A DNA stretch of 64,000 nucleotides from Deltaproteobacteria bacterium HGW-Deltaproteobacteria-19 (GCA_002841865.1 PHBD01000007.1:82726-146725); one strand, 5' to 3'; shown: positions 29,565 to 41,991, counted from the first letter of the stretch. Notes: generated from the sequence alone by a model not told the origin. Program-made: numbers and translations.

Positions 29565-32500
29565 ATGAAAGGGATCTGTTCTTTTCCATTTCATCACCCG
29601 TCGCGCCTTCTGGTTCCCTTCGGCCTGATCCTGCTCATGACGGGATCCCTGATGATAACAGCTCCTGCCTCTGCGGACGTCGTGATCGACAGTGCCCGCA
29701 CGGAGGGAGTCAACCTGGCCGCCGAAAACGGGGCGGAGACGAAGAAGGCCTACGTGACGTCCACGGGATCCGTCACCTCGAGCGGATCCTACACCCTCTG
29801 GGGCAAAACCGCCGGGTGGAACGTCAACGTGGCGGCCGGTAGCACGGTTGCAAGCACGGGCAAAAGCAGCACAGCGATCAACTTCAACCTCTATGCAAGC
29901 AACTCACTTATAAATGCACTGGACGGCTCGGTCAGCAACAGCGGAACGATTTCCTCGACCGGCTATGCGGTCATCATGCGCAGTGGCAGCGTTACCAACA
30001 ACGCCGGAGGCACGATCAGAAGCAAGTATAATGGCGTCTCTGCTGAGGGCGATCTGACCCTGGATAACAGCGGAACGATCAACAGCGATGAAGGAAACGC
30101 CATCTTTATGAAGTCTTCGGGGCACATTATCAATCGTGCGGGTGGAACCTTGTCCGCCAACGGGCTTACCCGTCAATCCAATTCGACTGTCATCGACGGC
30201 TGGAATACATCAAAGAACGTAACGGTCGACAACAGCGGCAAAATCGAGGCGTCCAATGCATCTCCGGATGGTTTCAGCCGTGCCATCTACCTGCCAGGCA
30301 CCGGGAATAAACTGTATAATGATCAGGGAGGAACGATCTCCGGCAAATGGGGGGTCAGCCTCGGAGCAGACAGCCAGATCGAAAACGAGGGAAAAATAAC
30401 CGCTGATTACAATGCCGTTGACGTGGACGGCGGCTACATACACAATACCGGCACCATCTATGGCGGACAGCGCGGCGTTTATGGAGGTAATGACGGTACC
30501 GTTGTGAATGACGGTACGATCGGAGGTGGTTCAAGCTTTGCCGTCGTTGTCATGAAGCAGGGTCTTGTCATCAACAATGAGACCGGAACGCTTACCGGCA
30601 AAGAAGTCGGTACCGTTTGGGCGTGGGACAATTCCACCGTCATCAACAAGGGCCTCATTTCCGGCCTTGGGGGGTGGGGAGTTGTCACATTTAACGGGAT
30701 GAGCGGCAGTGCACTTTACAACGCTGCCACCGGCGTCATCCAGAGCGTGGGGGAATTCAATCCCAACATCACCTACGCCGCCGTCCGCTTCTGGGGCGAG
30801 GGCAACGACCTCGTCGACAACGCCGGAACCATCACCGCGGAGCAGGGGCCGGCCATCACCATGGGCGAGGGCGACGACACGGTCATCCTGCGTAGCGGCT
30901 CGAAGATCTCCGGCAGCGTGGACGGCGACGACGCGGACGATACGGACCCGGAGCTTGTCAACGGCACGGCGGACCGGATCTTTCTCGACGGCTCGGGTGG
31001 AATCGCGAAGGGCTCCATCGTCAACTTCGAGTATCTCACCAAGACGGGGGCCGGCACCTGGACCGTGGACGGGGACTTCAAGGATGCAAAGATGATTCGT
31101 ATCGAGGACGGTCTCCTGAACATCAAGGGAAAGACGACCTTCGGATCCGGCTCCACCTATCGGCCCACCCTCAGAGCCGACGGCACCTTTGCCCATATCG
31201 TCTCCGACACGGCGGTCATCGATCCCGGAGCCACGGTATCGCTCGACCCCCGGGGCTTGAAGCACGGCGTCCGATACCGGATCATCGATACGACAAACGG
31301 CCTCACGGGAACGTTCGACTCCGTCGGCATGGACTACGGCCTGTCGGACGCCCGGGTTTATTATGACGCCTGTGACGCCTACATCATGCTCCGGTCCGCC
31401 CTCATCCGGGCCGCCCTGACCCGGAACGAGCGCGCCGTCTCCGCGTACCTCGACGGCGCCTGGGAGACCGCCTCGGGGGACCTGCTCTCCGTCTTCGATT
31501 CCCTTCATACCCTCGATTACACGGAGGCCAGGGCCGCCTTCAACCGGCTGGGTGGCGCCAGCCACACCGCCTACCCCGCCATCGACGCCGTCAAGCACGC
31601 CGCATTTTTCCGGAGCCTCTTTCCGCAGGACGCACCCTCTCCGGAAAATGCCGCCGGGGCCTTCTCCGGGGACGCCCCCCCGATCCCCTCCATGGGCGGA
31701 TCCACCTTCTCCGAGGCCGTCCTCTCGCTTGCCGACGCCGCGGGACGGATCACCTACCCCTTCGGCCTCTGGATCCGGGGCTACGGTGCCAGAGGCAACC
31801 GTGACGGAGAGGACATCGCCTCCCGTTACGGCTACACGGTGCGGGGCTTCGTCACCGGCGTCGACCTCCTCGTCCGCGGAGGCTTCCGGACCGGCGTCGC
31901 TCTCGGGTACTCGAAGACGGACGTGGACTTCCCGGACCTCGGCGACTCCGGGAAGGAAGAAAGCCTCCAGGCCGCCCTCTACGGGACCTGGAGAAGCGGG
32001 AGATGGTACGCCGACGGGGGCCTCTCCTGCACCAGGAACGGCTACGACACCACCCGGTCGGTCTCCTTCGGGACCGTCTCCCGTACCGCCACCGCTTCGT
32101 ACGGCGGCTACGAGCTAGGCGCTTCTGTCGAGGGCGGGTACAAGGCATCGCTTGGGGGTTTCGAGATCACTCCCCTCGCCTCCGTCCTGGCCCTCCGGCA
32201 CCACCGGAGCGCGTTCACGGAGACCGGCGCCGAGTCCCTGAACCTCGAGGCGGAGGCCGAAGACGCCACCTTCCTCCAGGGCGCCCTCGGCATTCAACTG
32301 GCCAGGACCTTCACGGTCGGGGAATCCTTCTCCCTCACTCCCAGGCTCTCCGCCCGCTGGGTCCATGAGTTCGGAAACGACGAGACGGTCCTGAACGCCC
32401 GTTTCGCCGGTGCCGATGCCGGGTCCTTCACGGTCTATTCCGACACGATCGACCGGAACAGCGGCGTCTTCTCCCTGGGGCTGACGGGGAAGCTCACCGA

Positions 32501-32591
32501 CGCCTTCTCCTTTTCCCTCGCCTGGGCCGGTGAGCTGAAGTCGAGGCAGACCGGCCACGCCGTAACCATCGACATGCGGTACATCTGGTAG
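29565..32591 (+). CDS. Autotransporter (type V secretion) with beta-barrel domain
   Basis: Signal peptide ending PASADVV; repetitive beta-helix-like passenger (VNNAGGTI, VDNSGKIEA, NDGTIGGG); C-terminal barrel ending HAVTIDMRYIW. Confidence 0.88.
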   Translation: MKGICSFPFHHPSRLLVPFGLILLMTGSLMITAPASADVVIDSARTEGVNLAAENGAETKKAYVTSTGSVTSSGSYTLWGKTAGWNVNVAAGSTVASTGKSSTAINFNLYASNSLINALDGSVSNSGTISSTGYAVIMRSGSVTNNAGGTIRSKYNGVSAEGDLTLDNSGTINSDEGNAIFMKSSGHIINRAGGTLSANGLTRQSNSTVIDGWNTSKNVTVDNSGKIEASNASPDGFSRAIYLPGTGNKLYNDQGGTISGKWGVSLGADSQIENEGKITADYNAVDVDGGYIHNTGTIYGGQRGVYGGNDGTVVNDGTIGGGSSFAVVVMKQGLVINNETGTLTGKEVGTVWAWDNSTVINKGLISGLGGWGVVTFNGMSGSALYNAATGVIQSVGEFNPNITYAAVRFWGEGNDLVDNAGTITAEQGPAITMGEGDDTVILRSGSKISGSVDGDDADDTDPELVNGTADRIFLDGSGGIAKGSIVNFEYLTKTGAGTWTVDGDFKDAKMIRIEDGLLNIKGKTTFGSGSTYRPTLRADGTFAHIVSDTAVIDPGATVSLDPRGLKHGVRYRIIDTTNGLTGTFDSVGMDYGLSDARVYYDACDAYIMLRSALIRAALTRNERAVSAYLDGAWETASGDLLSVFDSLHTLDYTEARAAFNRLGGASHTAYPAIDAVKHAAFFRSLFPQDAPSPENAAGAFSGDAPPIPSMGGSTFSEAVLSLADAAGRITYPFGLWIRGYGARGNRDGEDIASRYGYTVRGFVTGVDLLVRGGFRTGVALGYSKTDVDFPDLGDSGKEESLQAALYGTWRSGRWYADGGLSCTRNGYDTTRSVSFGTVSRTATASYGGYELGASVEGGYKASLGGFEITPLASVLALRHHRSAFTETGAESLNLEAEAEDATFLQGALGIQLARTFTVGESFSLTPRLSARWVHEFGNDETVLNARFAGADAGSFTVYSDTIDRNSGVFSLGLTGKLTDAFSFSLAWAGELKSRQTGHAVTIDMRYIW

Positions 32592-32647
32592 GATAAACGC
32601 GGAATGCTATAGAGGGATGTCCCCCGGACCGGTCCGGGAGTGTGCGG

Positions 32648-33481
32648 TCAGCGGGCCATCAGGCCCTGATCCGCCAGGAAGCGGAACACCGCCTCCCGGA
32701 ACGCCTCGGGGTTGTCCGTGTGAACGGGGTGGGCCGCCCGGGGGATCTCCGCCAGGGCCCCCCGGGGCACGCTCCGGCGCATCTCCTCCGCCGGCTCCCG
32801 GGGCAGGACCAGGCTGTCCTCGCCCCGGACGACCAGGACCGGGCAGGAGATGCCGGGCAGCTGGGGCCGCAGGTCATAGTCCGGGTCGAAATGGGCGTAG
32901 ACCTCCCGGTCGCTGAGGGCGTAATACCGGCCGTTCTCCTCCCGCAGATTGTGGGGCGACAGAGCAAGGAGGCGCGCCCGGTCAGCATGGGCGCTGTTTT
33001 CCATCCGCCTGCTCACGAATGCGTCAACCGATTCGTACGACTCGGGAAGGTCGCGGTAGAGGCCCGTCAGGTACTTCTTGTTCCAGGGCGGCGGGCAGGG
33101 CTCGATGTCCACGTGGACCAAGGCCGCCACGCGGCCGGGATGCCGGGCGGCAAAGGCCGTGGCGTGAAGGGCTCCCATGGAGTGCCCCATGAGGATCAGG
33201 TTCGGGGGAGCCAGTCGCTCGACCACCGCCTCCAGGTCGCCCACGTAGTCGTCCAGGCGGTACGCCGCGGGCCGCACCCAGCCGCTCCGGCCGTGGCCCC
33301 GCTGATCCAGGGCGACGACGCGGAAATGCCGGCGGGCCTCCCGGGCAATGAGATCCCAGACGTGCGCACTGTCGCCGATTCCATGAAGCAGAACCAGGAA
33401 GGGCAACCCCTCTCTCCCCCAGTCGAGATACCGAAACGAAAGTCCATTGATTTCAAGCCACCGTTCCGCCGGCATCTCCAT
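32648..33481 (-). CDS. Alpha/beta hydrolase
   Basis: LPFLVLLHGIGDSAHVWDLIAREARRHFRVVALDQRGHGRS; NLILMGHSMGALHATAFAARHPGRV. Confidence 0.92.
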   Translation of the reverse strand: MEMPAERWLEINGLSFRYLDWGREGLPFLVLLHGIGDSAHVWDLIAREARRHFRVVALDQRGHGRSGWVRPAAYRLDDYVGDLEAVVERLAPPNLILMGHSMGALHATAFAARHPGRVAALVHVDIEPCPPPWNKKYLTGLYRDLPESYESVDAFVSRRMENSAHADRARLLALSPHNLREENGRYYALSDREVYAHFDPDYDLRPQLPGISCPVLVVRGEDSLVLPREPAEEMRRSVPRGALAEIPRAAHPVHTDNPEAFREAVFRFLADQGLMAR

Positions 33482-33560
33482 CGCCGTTCCTCCTCATTCA
33501 CTGTAACGGCACACCCTCTCTCACACCGCCTCAACAGCCCGTCAGAAAAACACATTTCCA

Positions 33561-33679
33561 GGCTGTTCAAAAATGCCCGGATGCAAGGCCCCCGAAGTCC
33601 CGAGCCATGAGGCGTACCCCTGGTACGTCGATTCGCGAGGGACGAGGGAAACACAGCAGACGGGCGTTTTTCAACAGCC
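33561..33679. mobile_element. MITE-like element with ~19-bp terminal inverted repeats
   Basis: Left end GGCTGTTCAAAAATGCCCG; reverse complement of right end GGCTGTTGAAAAACGCCCG (17/19 identical); internal CGTACCCCTGGTACG. Confidence 0.7.
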
Positions 33680-35241
33680 TAATAGATGTGGGTGCTGCTG
33701 ACCTCCCAAGCCCGCCCCGGATTGAATCCGGTCACACGCCCGTCCCGGATATCGACCACTCCATCCTGGGCGAGACCTGACAGAACATCCCGGATTTCCT
33801 CGGGATCCCTGCCCGAGTCGGCTGCAATTTCCGCCACCGGATCCCTGTCTGCGGACAGGGGCCAGGAGCGGGTCAGATAGAGAATGGCCACCAGGCGGAG
33901 CCACCACTGGGAAAGCTCGTCTACGAGCGCGTCGGTGCGGCGGATCCGCTGGGCAAACTCCTTCATCATGAACATGGACATCTCGTCGTTCTCCCGGAGA
34001 AGGCGGCGCAGCGTCCCGCCGTCGATGACGGCCACGTCGCTCTCCTCCGCGGCGTTTGCCGTGGCTGTCCGGGGAGCCTCCAGAAGGGCGGCCATCTCGC
34101 CAAAATACTCGCCGGGTCCAAGCTCCGCCAGCACCTTCCGGACACGGCTGGCCTTCTTCTCCAGCCGGATGCGGCCCGCCAGGATGAAGTACATGTCCCG
34201 CCCCTCGTCACCTTCCTGGAAGATCGTGCCCCCCCGTGGATAAATGCGGCCGAAACGGCGGAATAGCCGCTCCCAGACCTTCATCCCGGAAGCACCGGGT
34301 TTCAGGATGGCCCTCTCGATGAGGATAAGGTCCCGGCGCCGGTAGGAGGCCATCAGCTCGGCGCAGAACAGGAAGATGAGGGCCACGTAGAACACCCAGA
34401 TGATCAGGATGACAATCGTCTCGAGGGAACCGAAGATGATGTTGTAGCGGGTATAGTTCGCGATGTACCAGGCGAAGAAGTGCTTCGCCACCTCCATCAG
34501 GGCCGAGAAGACGGCGCTTCCCGTGAAGGCCAGCCCCAGGGAGATCTTGTTCACCGGGATGATCTTGTAGACAATGGTGAAGAAGATCACCGTGACGATG
34601 TACGGCAGGACGTAGCGGAACAGGACGCCCTTGAGAATGGGAAGGTGTGTGAAGAGGATGTCCGCCAGGACCGGCTGGTTGGCCACCACGGTCGCGACGG
34701 TCGTGATCCCCACGCTCAGGACGCCGACGGCCCAGGCCGCGGGGATCATGGCAAAGGACAACAGCTTCGAGACGACATAGTTTCGGATCGTCTTCGTCCG
34801 GTAGATCAGGTTGAAGGCCGTCTCCGCCGCTCCAAAAATCATGGAGGAGAACCAGATGAGCGTGATGAAACCCACCCAGCCCAGGAGCCGGCTTTTTTCG
34901 TCCAGCTGCCCGAGCTGGATCAGGATATCCCCCGTGAAGTAGGGATGGAAGCGCTGGATGCCCTCGATGAACTGCTGCTGCACCTCGGGGTAGGAGCTGA
35001 AGAAATAGCCCGCCATCAGGAAGGTGAGGATGAACAGGGGGAGAAAGGAGAGGATGGCGTAGAAGGCGATGGCTGCCGCCTGGTTTATGTCCCCGTTGTT
35101 CTGATAGTTGATGATTGAGTCTACGAGGATGTCCCAGGCACTGGCGAGTCGGAGCTGGACCCGATGCAGGACGGACCGCGAGCGGTGCGAGCCGTTGGTG
35201 GGTCCCTCTTCGGGCATGGGCGCCCGAACGCCCTCAGTCAA
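33679..35241 (-). CDS. YihY/BrkB-family membrane protein fused to a cyclic-nucleotide-binding domain and C-terminal winged-helix-like region
   Basis: DINQAAAIAFYAILSFLPLFILTFLMAGYF and AETAFNLIYRTKTIRNYVVSKLLSFAMIP (YihY/BrkB); GGTIFQEGDEGRDMYFILAGRIRLEK...LGPGEYFGEMAALLEAPRTATANAAEESDVAVID (cNMP-binding); C-terminal AEIAADSGRDPEEIRDVLSGLAQDGVVDIRDGRV. Confidence 0.87.
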   Translation of the reverse strand: MTEGVRAPMPEEGPTNGSHRSRSVLHRVQLRLASAWDILVDSIINYQNNGDINQAAAIAFYAILSFLPLFILTFLMAGYFFSSYPEVQQQFIEGIQRFHPYFTGDILIQLGQLDEKSRLLGWVGFITLIWFSSMIFGAAETAFNLIYRTKTIRNYVVSKLLSFAMIPAAWAVGVLSVGITTVATVVANQPVLADILFTHLPILKGVLFRYVLPYIVTVIFFTIVYKIIPVNKISLGLAFTGSAVFSALMEVAKHFFAWYIANYTRYNIIFGSLETIVILIIWVFYVALIFLFCAELMASYRRRDLILIERAILKPGASGMKVWERLFRRFGRIYPRGGTIFQEGDEGRDMYFILAGRIRLEKKASRVRKVLAELGPGEYFGEMAALLEAPRTATANAAEESDVAVIDGGTLRRLLRENDEMSMFMMKEFAQRIRRTDALVDELSQWWLRLVAILYLTRSWPLSADRDPVAEIAADSGRDPEEIRDVLSGLAQDGVVDIRDGRVTGFNPGRAWEVSSTHIY

Positions 35242-35446
35242 TGCAGCCGCCGTAAGGGTTGATGCGGGGATCCCGGGCGCAGGCTTCGCAGAAAACTTTC
35301 GTATCCACGTGGCCGCAGCCGTAGCCCCAGAGGTCGAATTTCCGACAGTCCACGCAAAGGGCCTTCTCGCAGCCGTCGCACAGGACCACGGAAGGTTTTG
35401 CGTTGCAGACGCGACAGAACTCGCTCCCGTCGGAAAGCCTGACCAT
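35234..35446 (-). CDS. Small Cys-rich zinc-finger-like protein (70 aa)
   Basis: CRVCNAKPSVVLCDGCEKALCVDCRKFDLWGYGCGHVDTKVFCEACARDPRINPYGGCID; multiple CxxC pairs; overlaps the start of the downstream gene. Confidence 0.7.
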   Translation of the reverse strand: MVRLSDGSEFCRVCNAKPSVVLCDGCEKALCVDCRKFDLWGYGCGHVDTKVFCEACARDPRINPYGGCID

Positions 35447-35630
35447 GGGACCCCCTTTCGGCCCGGGATTAAACCACAGCCATTCCCCGGAGTAAAGACC
35501 TTTTGCCCGGCAGGACAGCCGGATACGTCAAGGTCCGGCTCTCAGCCGGTTGCTTCAAGCGGGCAGGAACAGTGGGAGATTATGATGGATCCCGATCCAT
35601 TGAACAGATCAGCAGAAGCAACCATCGACG

Positions 35631-36812
35631 TCACAAGCATTCAAAGAGGGCCTCAACCCGCGTCCGGATCCGTTCCACATCGCCGTCGGAGTAATCCGTT
35701 TCTATTTTCAGACCGGGCAACCCGTGCCGATCCTTCATATGCCTGAGAATTTTCAGTGATTCTATGTTGTATGCATGACAGGCGTGCAGAACAACATCGA
35801 CAACCGCATCGGGCTTGAACCTCGCTACCATCTCATCCAGTACATCAAGACGCCTCCTGTTTGGAGTCATGCAGGAACAGGGAATCTTCAGGGTGGCTTC
35901 CGCAACGGCCCGCAGGGGATCCCCGGTCCCCTCCTCAATCTCGATGCAATAGCCCTTCATGCCGCCGCAGGCCTCCAGCCCTGCGATCACTCCTCCTGCT
36001 TCGTCGATGATCTGCAAGACCTTGGCAGCGTCGCCGCCGATGGGACAACCGGTCACGAGGACCCGGGGAGAACGGTCGTTTCCAAAGCGGATTCCTTCCG
36101 CAGCCCGCTCAGCCAGCCTCTGCAGGATCCTTTCGATCACGAACTGCAATCTCTCGCTTTTCAAAAAAGAATCGAGGCCGATGACGTCATATATTTCCCG
36201 CCAGTGAGCAAGAGGGGGATGGCAGGCGACCGAATCAAAGAAATGGTTGATGATCCTGTTCTTTTTGTTTGTCTCCAGGATTTCCGCTTCTATCCGATCT
36301 TCGGTGATGCTTGCCTTAAATTCCCTTTCCAGAAAGGTCTTGAGCCTGCCGACCGTCTCGACCCAGCGATCCAAGGCCCCCGCTTCGTCGGGAAGCTGGG
36401 GAAGGTCCATGATGTGGGTAGGCTTGAGATGGGCAATCAATTCGAACATCTTCTTTTTCCCGTCGCATGTTGTCTCGCCGATGACGGCATCGGATATCTC
36501 ATAAAGGAGGCACGTATTGGTGCGGATGTAGCCGAAGCTGGATTTGATCATGGGACAGAGGTTTGCGGGTAATATTTCTTCCGCGGCGGGGATGGTTCTG
36601 CGGGAAGACGAACAGAGGGAGACGGGGACGGCATCCATGGCCCGGATCAGTTCCACGGGAGCGTAGTTGCAGTATAAACCAACGATGCGGGTCCCCTGTT
36701 CCCTTTTGTTCAGCAGGAATTCGAGATAGTGCCCGAGAGGGTCTGAGGCATATGGATTGTCGGTAGGAGGGGTGAGAGCTGCCGGACTTTCCTGCATCGA
36801 TTTGTTCTCCAT
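35631..36812 (-). CDS. 2-hydroxyacyl-CoA dehydratase (BcrB/HgdB-like) family protein
   Basis: GTRIVGLYCNYAPVELIRAMDAVPVSLCSSSRRTIPAAEEILPANLCPMIKSSFGYI...DAVIGETTCDGKKKMFELIA; VTGCPIGGDAAKVLQIIDEAGGVIAGLEACGGMKG. Confidence 0.88.
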   Translation of the reverse strand: MENKSMQESPAALTPPTDNPYASDPLGHYLEFLLNKREQGTRIVGLYCNYAPVELIRAMDAVPVSLCSSSRRTIPAAEEILPANLCPMIKSSFGYIRTNTCLLYEISDAVIGETTCDGKKKMFELIAHLKPTHIMDLPQLPDEAGALDRWVETVGRLKTFLEREFKASITEDRIEAEILETNKKNRIINHFFDSVACHPPLAHWREIYDVIGLDSFLKSERLQFVIERILQRLAERAAEGIRFGNDRSPRVLVTGCPIGGDAAKVLQIIDEAGGVIAGLEACGGMKGYCIEIEEGTGDPLRAVAEATLKIPCSCMTPNRRRLDVLDEMVARFKPDAVVDVVLHACHAYNIESLKILRHMKDRHGLPGLKIETDYSDGDVERIRTRVEALFECL

Positions 36813-37260
36813 TTTTACTCAGACCTTTTCCGGCGCCGACAGCGCACACGCCGGAGCTCCTGTGATCTGCGGGGCTTCAGGCTTGTGAATCGTTCGCCCG
36901 ATTCTGCTTCGATAACCATCCCGATCTCGGGACGGGTTCCTTATCATTCTTTGTACCTATATTGGAAATGCGGATATCGAATAGTACGTTACGGAATATT
37001 CTAATTATTTATAATCATATTAATCCCTTGCATGTTGACAAACTTCAACTGATGATTTAATTCGTCTCGTGCTGTTGTGGACGCAGGGTTGCTGGCGGTC
37101 TACGGCGAGGAGAAAGCCGGCGGCGCCCACCGAGCCTGGGCGCAATGGCGGAGACATGAAGTCAGCGGGCCTGGAATCTGCGGTCAAGGATCCCGGGACC
37201 GTCTAAGGTGAAAAGCATCAGAGGAAAGGACACCAAGGTGTCGGAAAGGACAGGAGATAC

Positions 37261-37581
37261 ATGTTCTCGGTAACGGAAAAAGCAAACGAAATGATCAAGG
37301 ATTTCATGAAGAACCGGAAGGAAAACCTGCCGATCCGGGTGATGATTTTAGAGGGCGGCTGCTCGGGAACATCCCTGGGAATGGCACTGGACGAACAGAA
37401 GCAGGACGATCAGGTGTTCGAGGAAAACGGTGTCACGTTCGTCATCAACCAGGACTTGCTCAGTGAGATCCAGCCGATCACCGTGGATTTCATCGAGACC
37501 CCCCACGGGTCGGGATTCAAGCTGTCGTCCAGTTTCGTGAACACAGGCGGCGGATGCGGCACATGCTCCTCCTGCGGATAA
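37261..37581 (+). CDS. HesB/IscA-like iron-sulfur protein, Cys form
   Basis: MFSVTEKANEMIKDFMKNRKENLPIRVMILEGGCSGTSLGMALDE...VDFIETPHGSGFKLSSSFVNTGGGCGTCSSCG. Confidence 0.85.
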   Translation: MFSVTEKANEMIKDFMKNRKENLPIRVMILEGGCSGTSLGMALDEQKQDDQVFEENGVTFVINQDLLSEIQPITVDFIETPHGSGFKLSSSFVNTGGGCGTCSSCG

Positions 37582-37816
37582 ACGGGCATCCCTCAACCAC
37601 TTGCGGGCCGGGGCTGCGGGTCATCCACTCCGCATCCCCGGCAGCTATTTTTTCAGACAATCATGACACCCGACGGCTCAAACCAAAGCGGAAGCTATGC
37701 GGCGGACCGACTCTACCGGGTCGGGCGGTTCGAGGAAGCGGTCATCCTGCATTGGAATCTCCAGGCGTATCCCCGAAGATTCGGTAAATAAGCAGATTCT
37801 GTTTTACGGAGGAAGG

Positions 37817-37843
37817 CAGGACCAGAAATGGTCCTGTTTTTTT
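37817..37843 (+). terminator. Intrinsic terminator
   Basis: CAGGACCA-gaaa-TGGTCCTG followed by a T tract. Confidence 0.85.
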
Positions 37844-37951
37844 ATCTCGATTTGCATGTGAAGTCTTGCATGGGCCGGTTTTGTTTTGACAATCCCCGGC
37901 GGCCCCGATAGAATGCGCCATCAGCCGCAGAAAACCGGAAAAGGCAGGAAC

Positions 37952-40518
<2,567 letters not shown>

Positions 40519-40550
40519 CAGGTCAGATTCTTTTGCAGTGAACAAACAAC

Positions 40551-40577
40551 GGGGGGCGGATTTGAAATCCGCCCCCC
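40551..40577. terminator. Strong hairpin between convergent genes
   Basis: GGGGGGCGGATTT-G-AAATCCGCCCCCC, perfect 13-bp arms. Confidence 0.75.
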
Positions 40578-40585
40578 TTCATGCT

Positions 40586-41416
40586 TTATCGCAGCCAAGC
40601 CGGCAGCTTCTTCTCGTCCTTCTTCTGGAAGCTGCAAGAAATCGTGCAGGTCTTGCAGGGACTCTTGGCCGCCGGCAGGGGCGGCTCCCCCTTGATCTTC
40701 TGCTCGATGAACTTCAGGCACTTGCTAACCCGGGCGTCAGGCCCTTCCACGATGAGCGTAACACAGCCCTCGGCGCCGCCCCAGCCGCCGGAGGCGAAGT
40801 GCACGGCATCGATACCGAAAAGATTCTCGATGGCGTCGATCTCCGTGAAAACGACCCCGTCGGACACGCAGGCCATCCCGACGGGGGGACCGATCGCCTC
40901 GTCCATCGCCATCGTCCCGCCGTACTGGGCCGCCAGCGGCACTGACGGAATCATCTTTTCCAGCCCCACCGGATAGATCATCTCCAGGCCCCGGGCCTTC
41001 AGTGCCATGTAGAACTGTCCCATCGTGCCACCCACTGGGCTAACCATGATGACGCCCACGTTTCCGTTGGAATCCATCGCGTTCGCCCCCTTGAGCATAA
41101 CGTCTCCCGGGCCGAGTTTGTCGAGGACGGAGCCGGGCTCCACGGGGAGGATCTTGCCCTTGTGAAACGTGACCGGCTTCGTCCGGTCCTCCGCCCCCAG
41201 GACACACAGGACGCCGCGGATAACCTGGCCGGCGACGTACCCTTCCTTGCGGACCTTCTCGCCCAGCAGTTCCTCAAGGATGTAGGCGTTGGTCGAACCA
41301 CGCCCGATGAGGAGGTAGCCCTTGTTTTTCGCGTTCTGGATGCTCGGAAGGGAGGCCACTCCCTTGCCGATCAGCCGTTTCGATTCCGCCGGGGTGAGGG
41401 TAAAGAGTGCCTGCAT
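40586..41416 (-). CDS. Hypothetical protein with Cys-rich C-terminus
   Basis: MQALFTLTPAESKRLIGKGVASLPSIQNAKNKGYLLIGRGSTNAYILEELLGEK...SPCKTCTISCSFQKKDEKK; long ORF with RBS-like AAAGGAGATT upstream. Confidence 0.75.
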   Translation of the reverse strand: MQALFTLTPAESKRLIGKGVASLPSIQNAKNKGYLLIGRGSTNAYILEELLGEKVRKEGYVAGQVIRGVLCVLGAEDRTKPVTFHKGKILPVEPGSVLDKLGPGDVMLKGANAMDSNGNVGVIMVSPVGGTMGQFYMALKARGLEMIYPVGLEKMIPSVPLAAQYGGTMAMDEAIGPPVGMACVSDGVVFTEIDAIENLFGIDAVHFASGGWGGAEGCVTLIVEGPDARVSKCLKFIEQKIKGEPPLPAAKSPCKTCTISCSFQKKDEKKLPAWLR

Positions 41417-41716
41417 CGGAAATCTCCTTTCTTCGTTCGGCCAGAAGGGCCTGGTAAACGGGGGGAAACGCTCCTTAGGATCTTGTGAAAACAGGGGCGG
41501 GAACGGATACTGCCGCACCCTGATGAAGATAGCACGGCCGGCGGCGAAAAAACAGGGGTCCGGCGGAAAAAAGAGGTTCCGTTGCAATCCTCCGCAGCAA
41601 GCGCTATAAGCAGACCTGCCGCGATCGTCATCTGTGGCAACCATTCGGGACCGGACTATCAGATCACCTTCTGTCCCTGATCCGGCGGGAGCCGGTTTTC
41701 TGAGCAGAGTATTTTC

Positions 41717-41989
41717 ATGAAACGAATGCACATCGTTGTGTCCGGCGTCGTCCAGGGCGTGGCCTTCCGGGCCTGGACCGTCCGGACGGCCCGCGCCCAG
41801 GGTGTGACGGGCTGGGTCCGGAACCTGCCGGACGGCCGGGTCGAGGCTGTCGTCGAAGGGAAGGGGCCTGCGGTGGATGCCGTCACCGCCTGGTGCCGGA
41901 AGGGGCCTCCCGCGGCGACGGTGACGGAAATAGAAGCCCGGGAAGAGCCCTACGCGGGGGAGTTTGCGGATTTCAGGATTCTGTACTGA
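41717..41989 (+). CDS. acyP: Acylphosphatase
   Basis: MKRMHIVVSGVVQGVAFRAWTVRTARAQGVTGWVRNLPDGRVEAVVEGKGPAVDAVTAWCRKGPPAATVTEIE. Confidence 0.95.
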   Translation: MKRMHIVVSGVVQGVAFRAWTVRTARAQGVTGWVRNLPDGRVEAVVEGKGPAVDAVTAWCRKGPPAATVTEIEAREEPYAGEFADFRILY

Positions 41990-41991
41990 GT

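Noticed and set aside
37662-37790. 42-aa ORF MTPDGSNQSGSYAADRLYRVGRFEEAVILHWNLQAYPRRFGK between HesB-like gene and terminator
   Set aside because: No clear RBS and no recognised homology; could be real but evidence is too weak.
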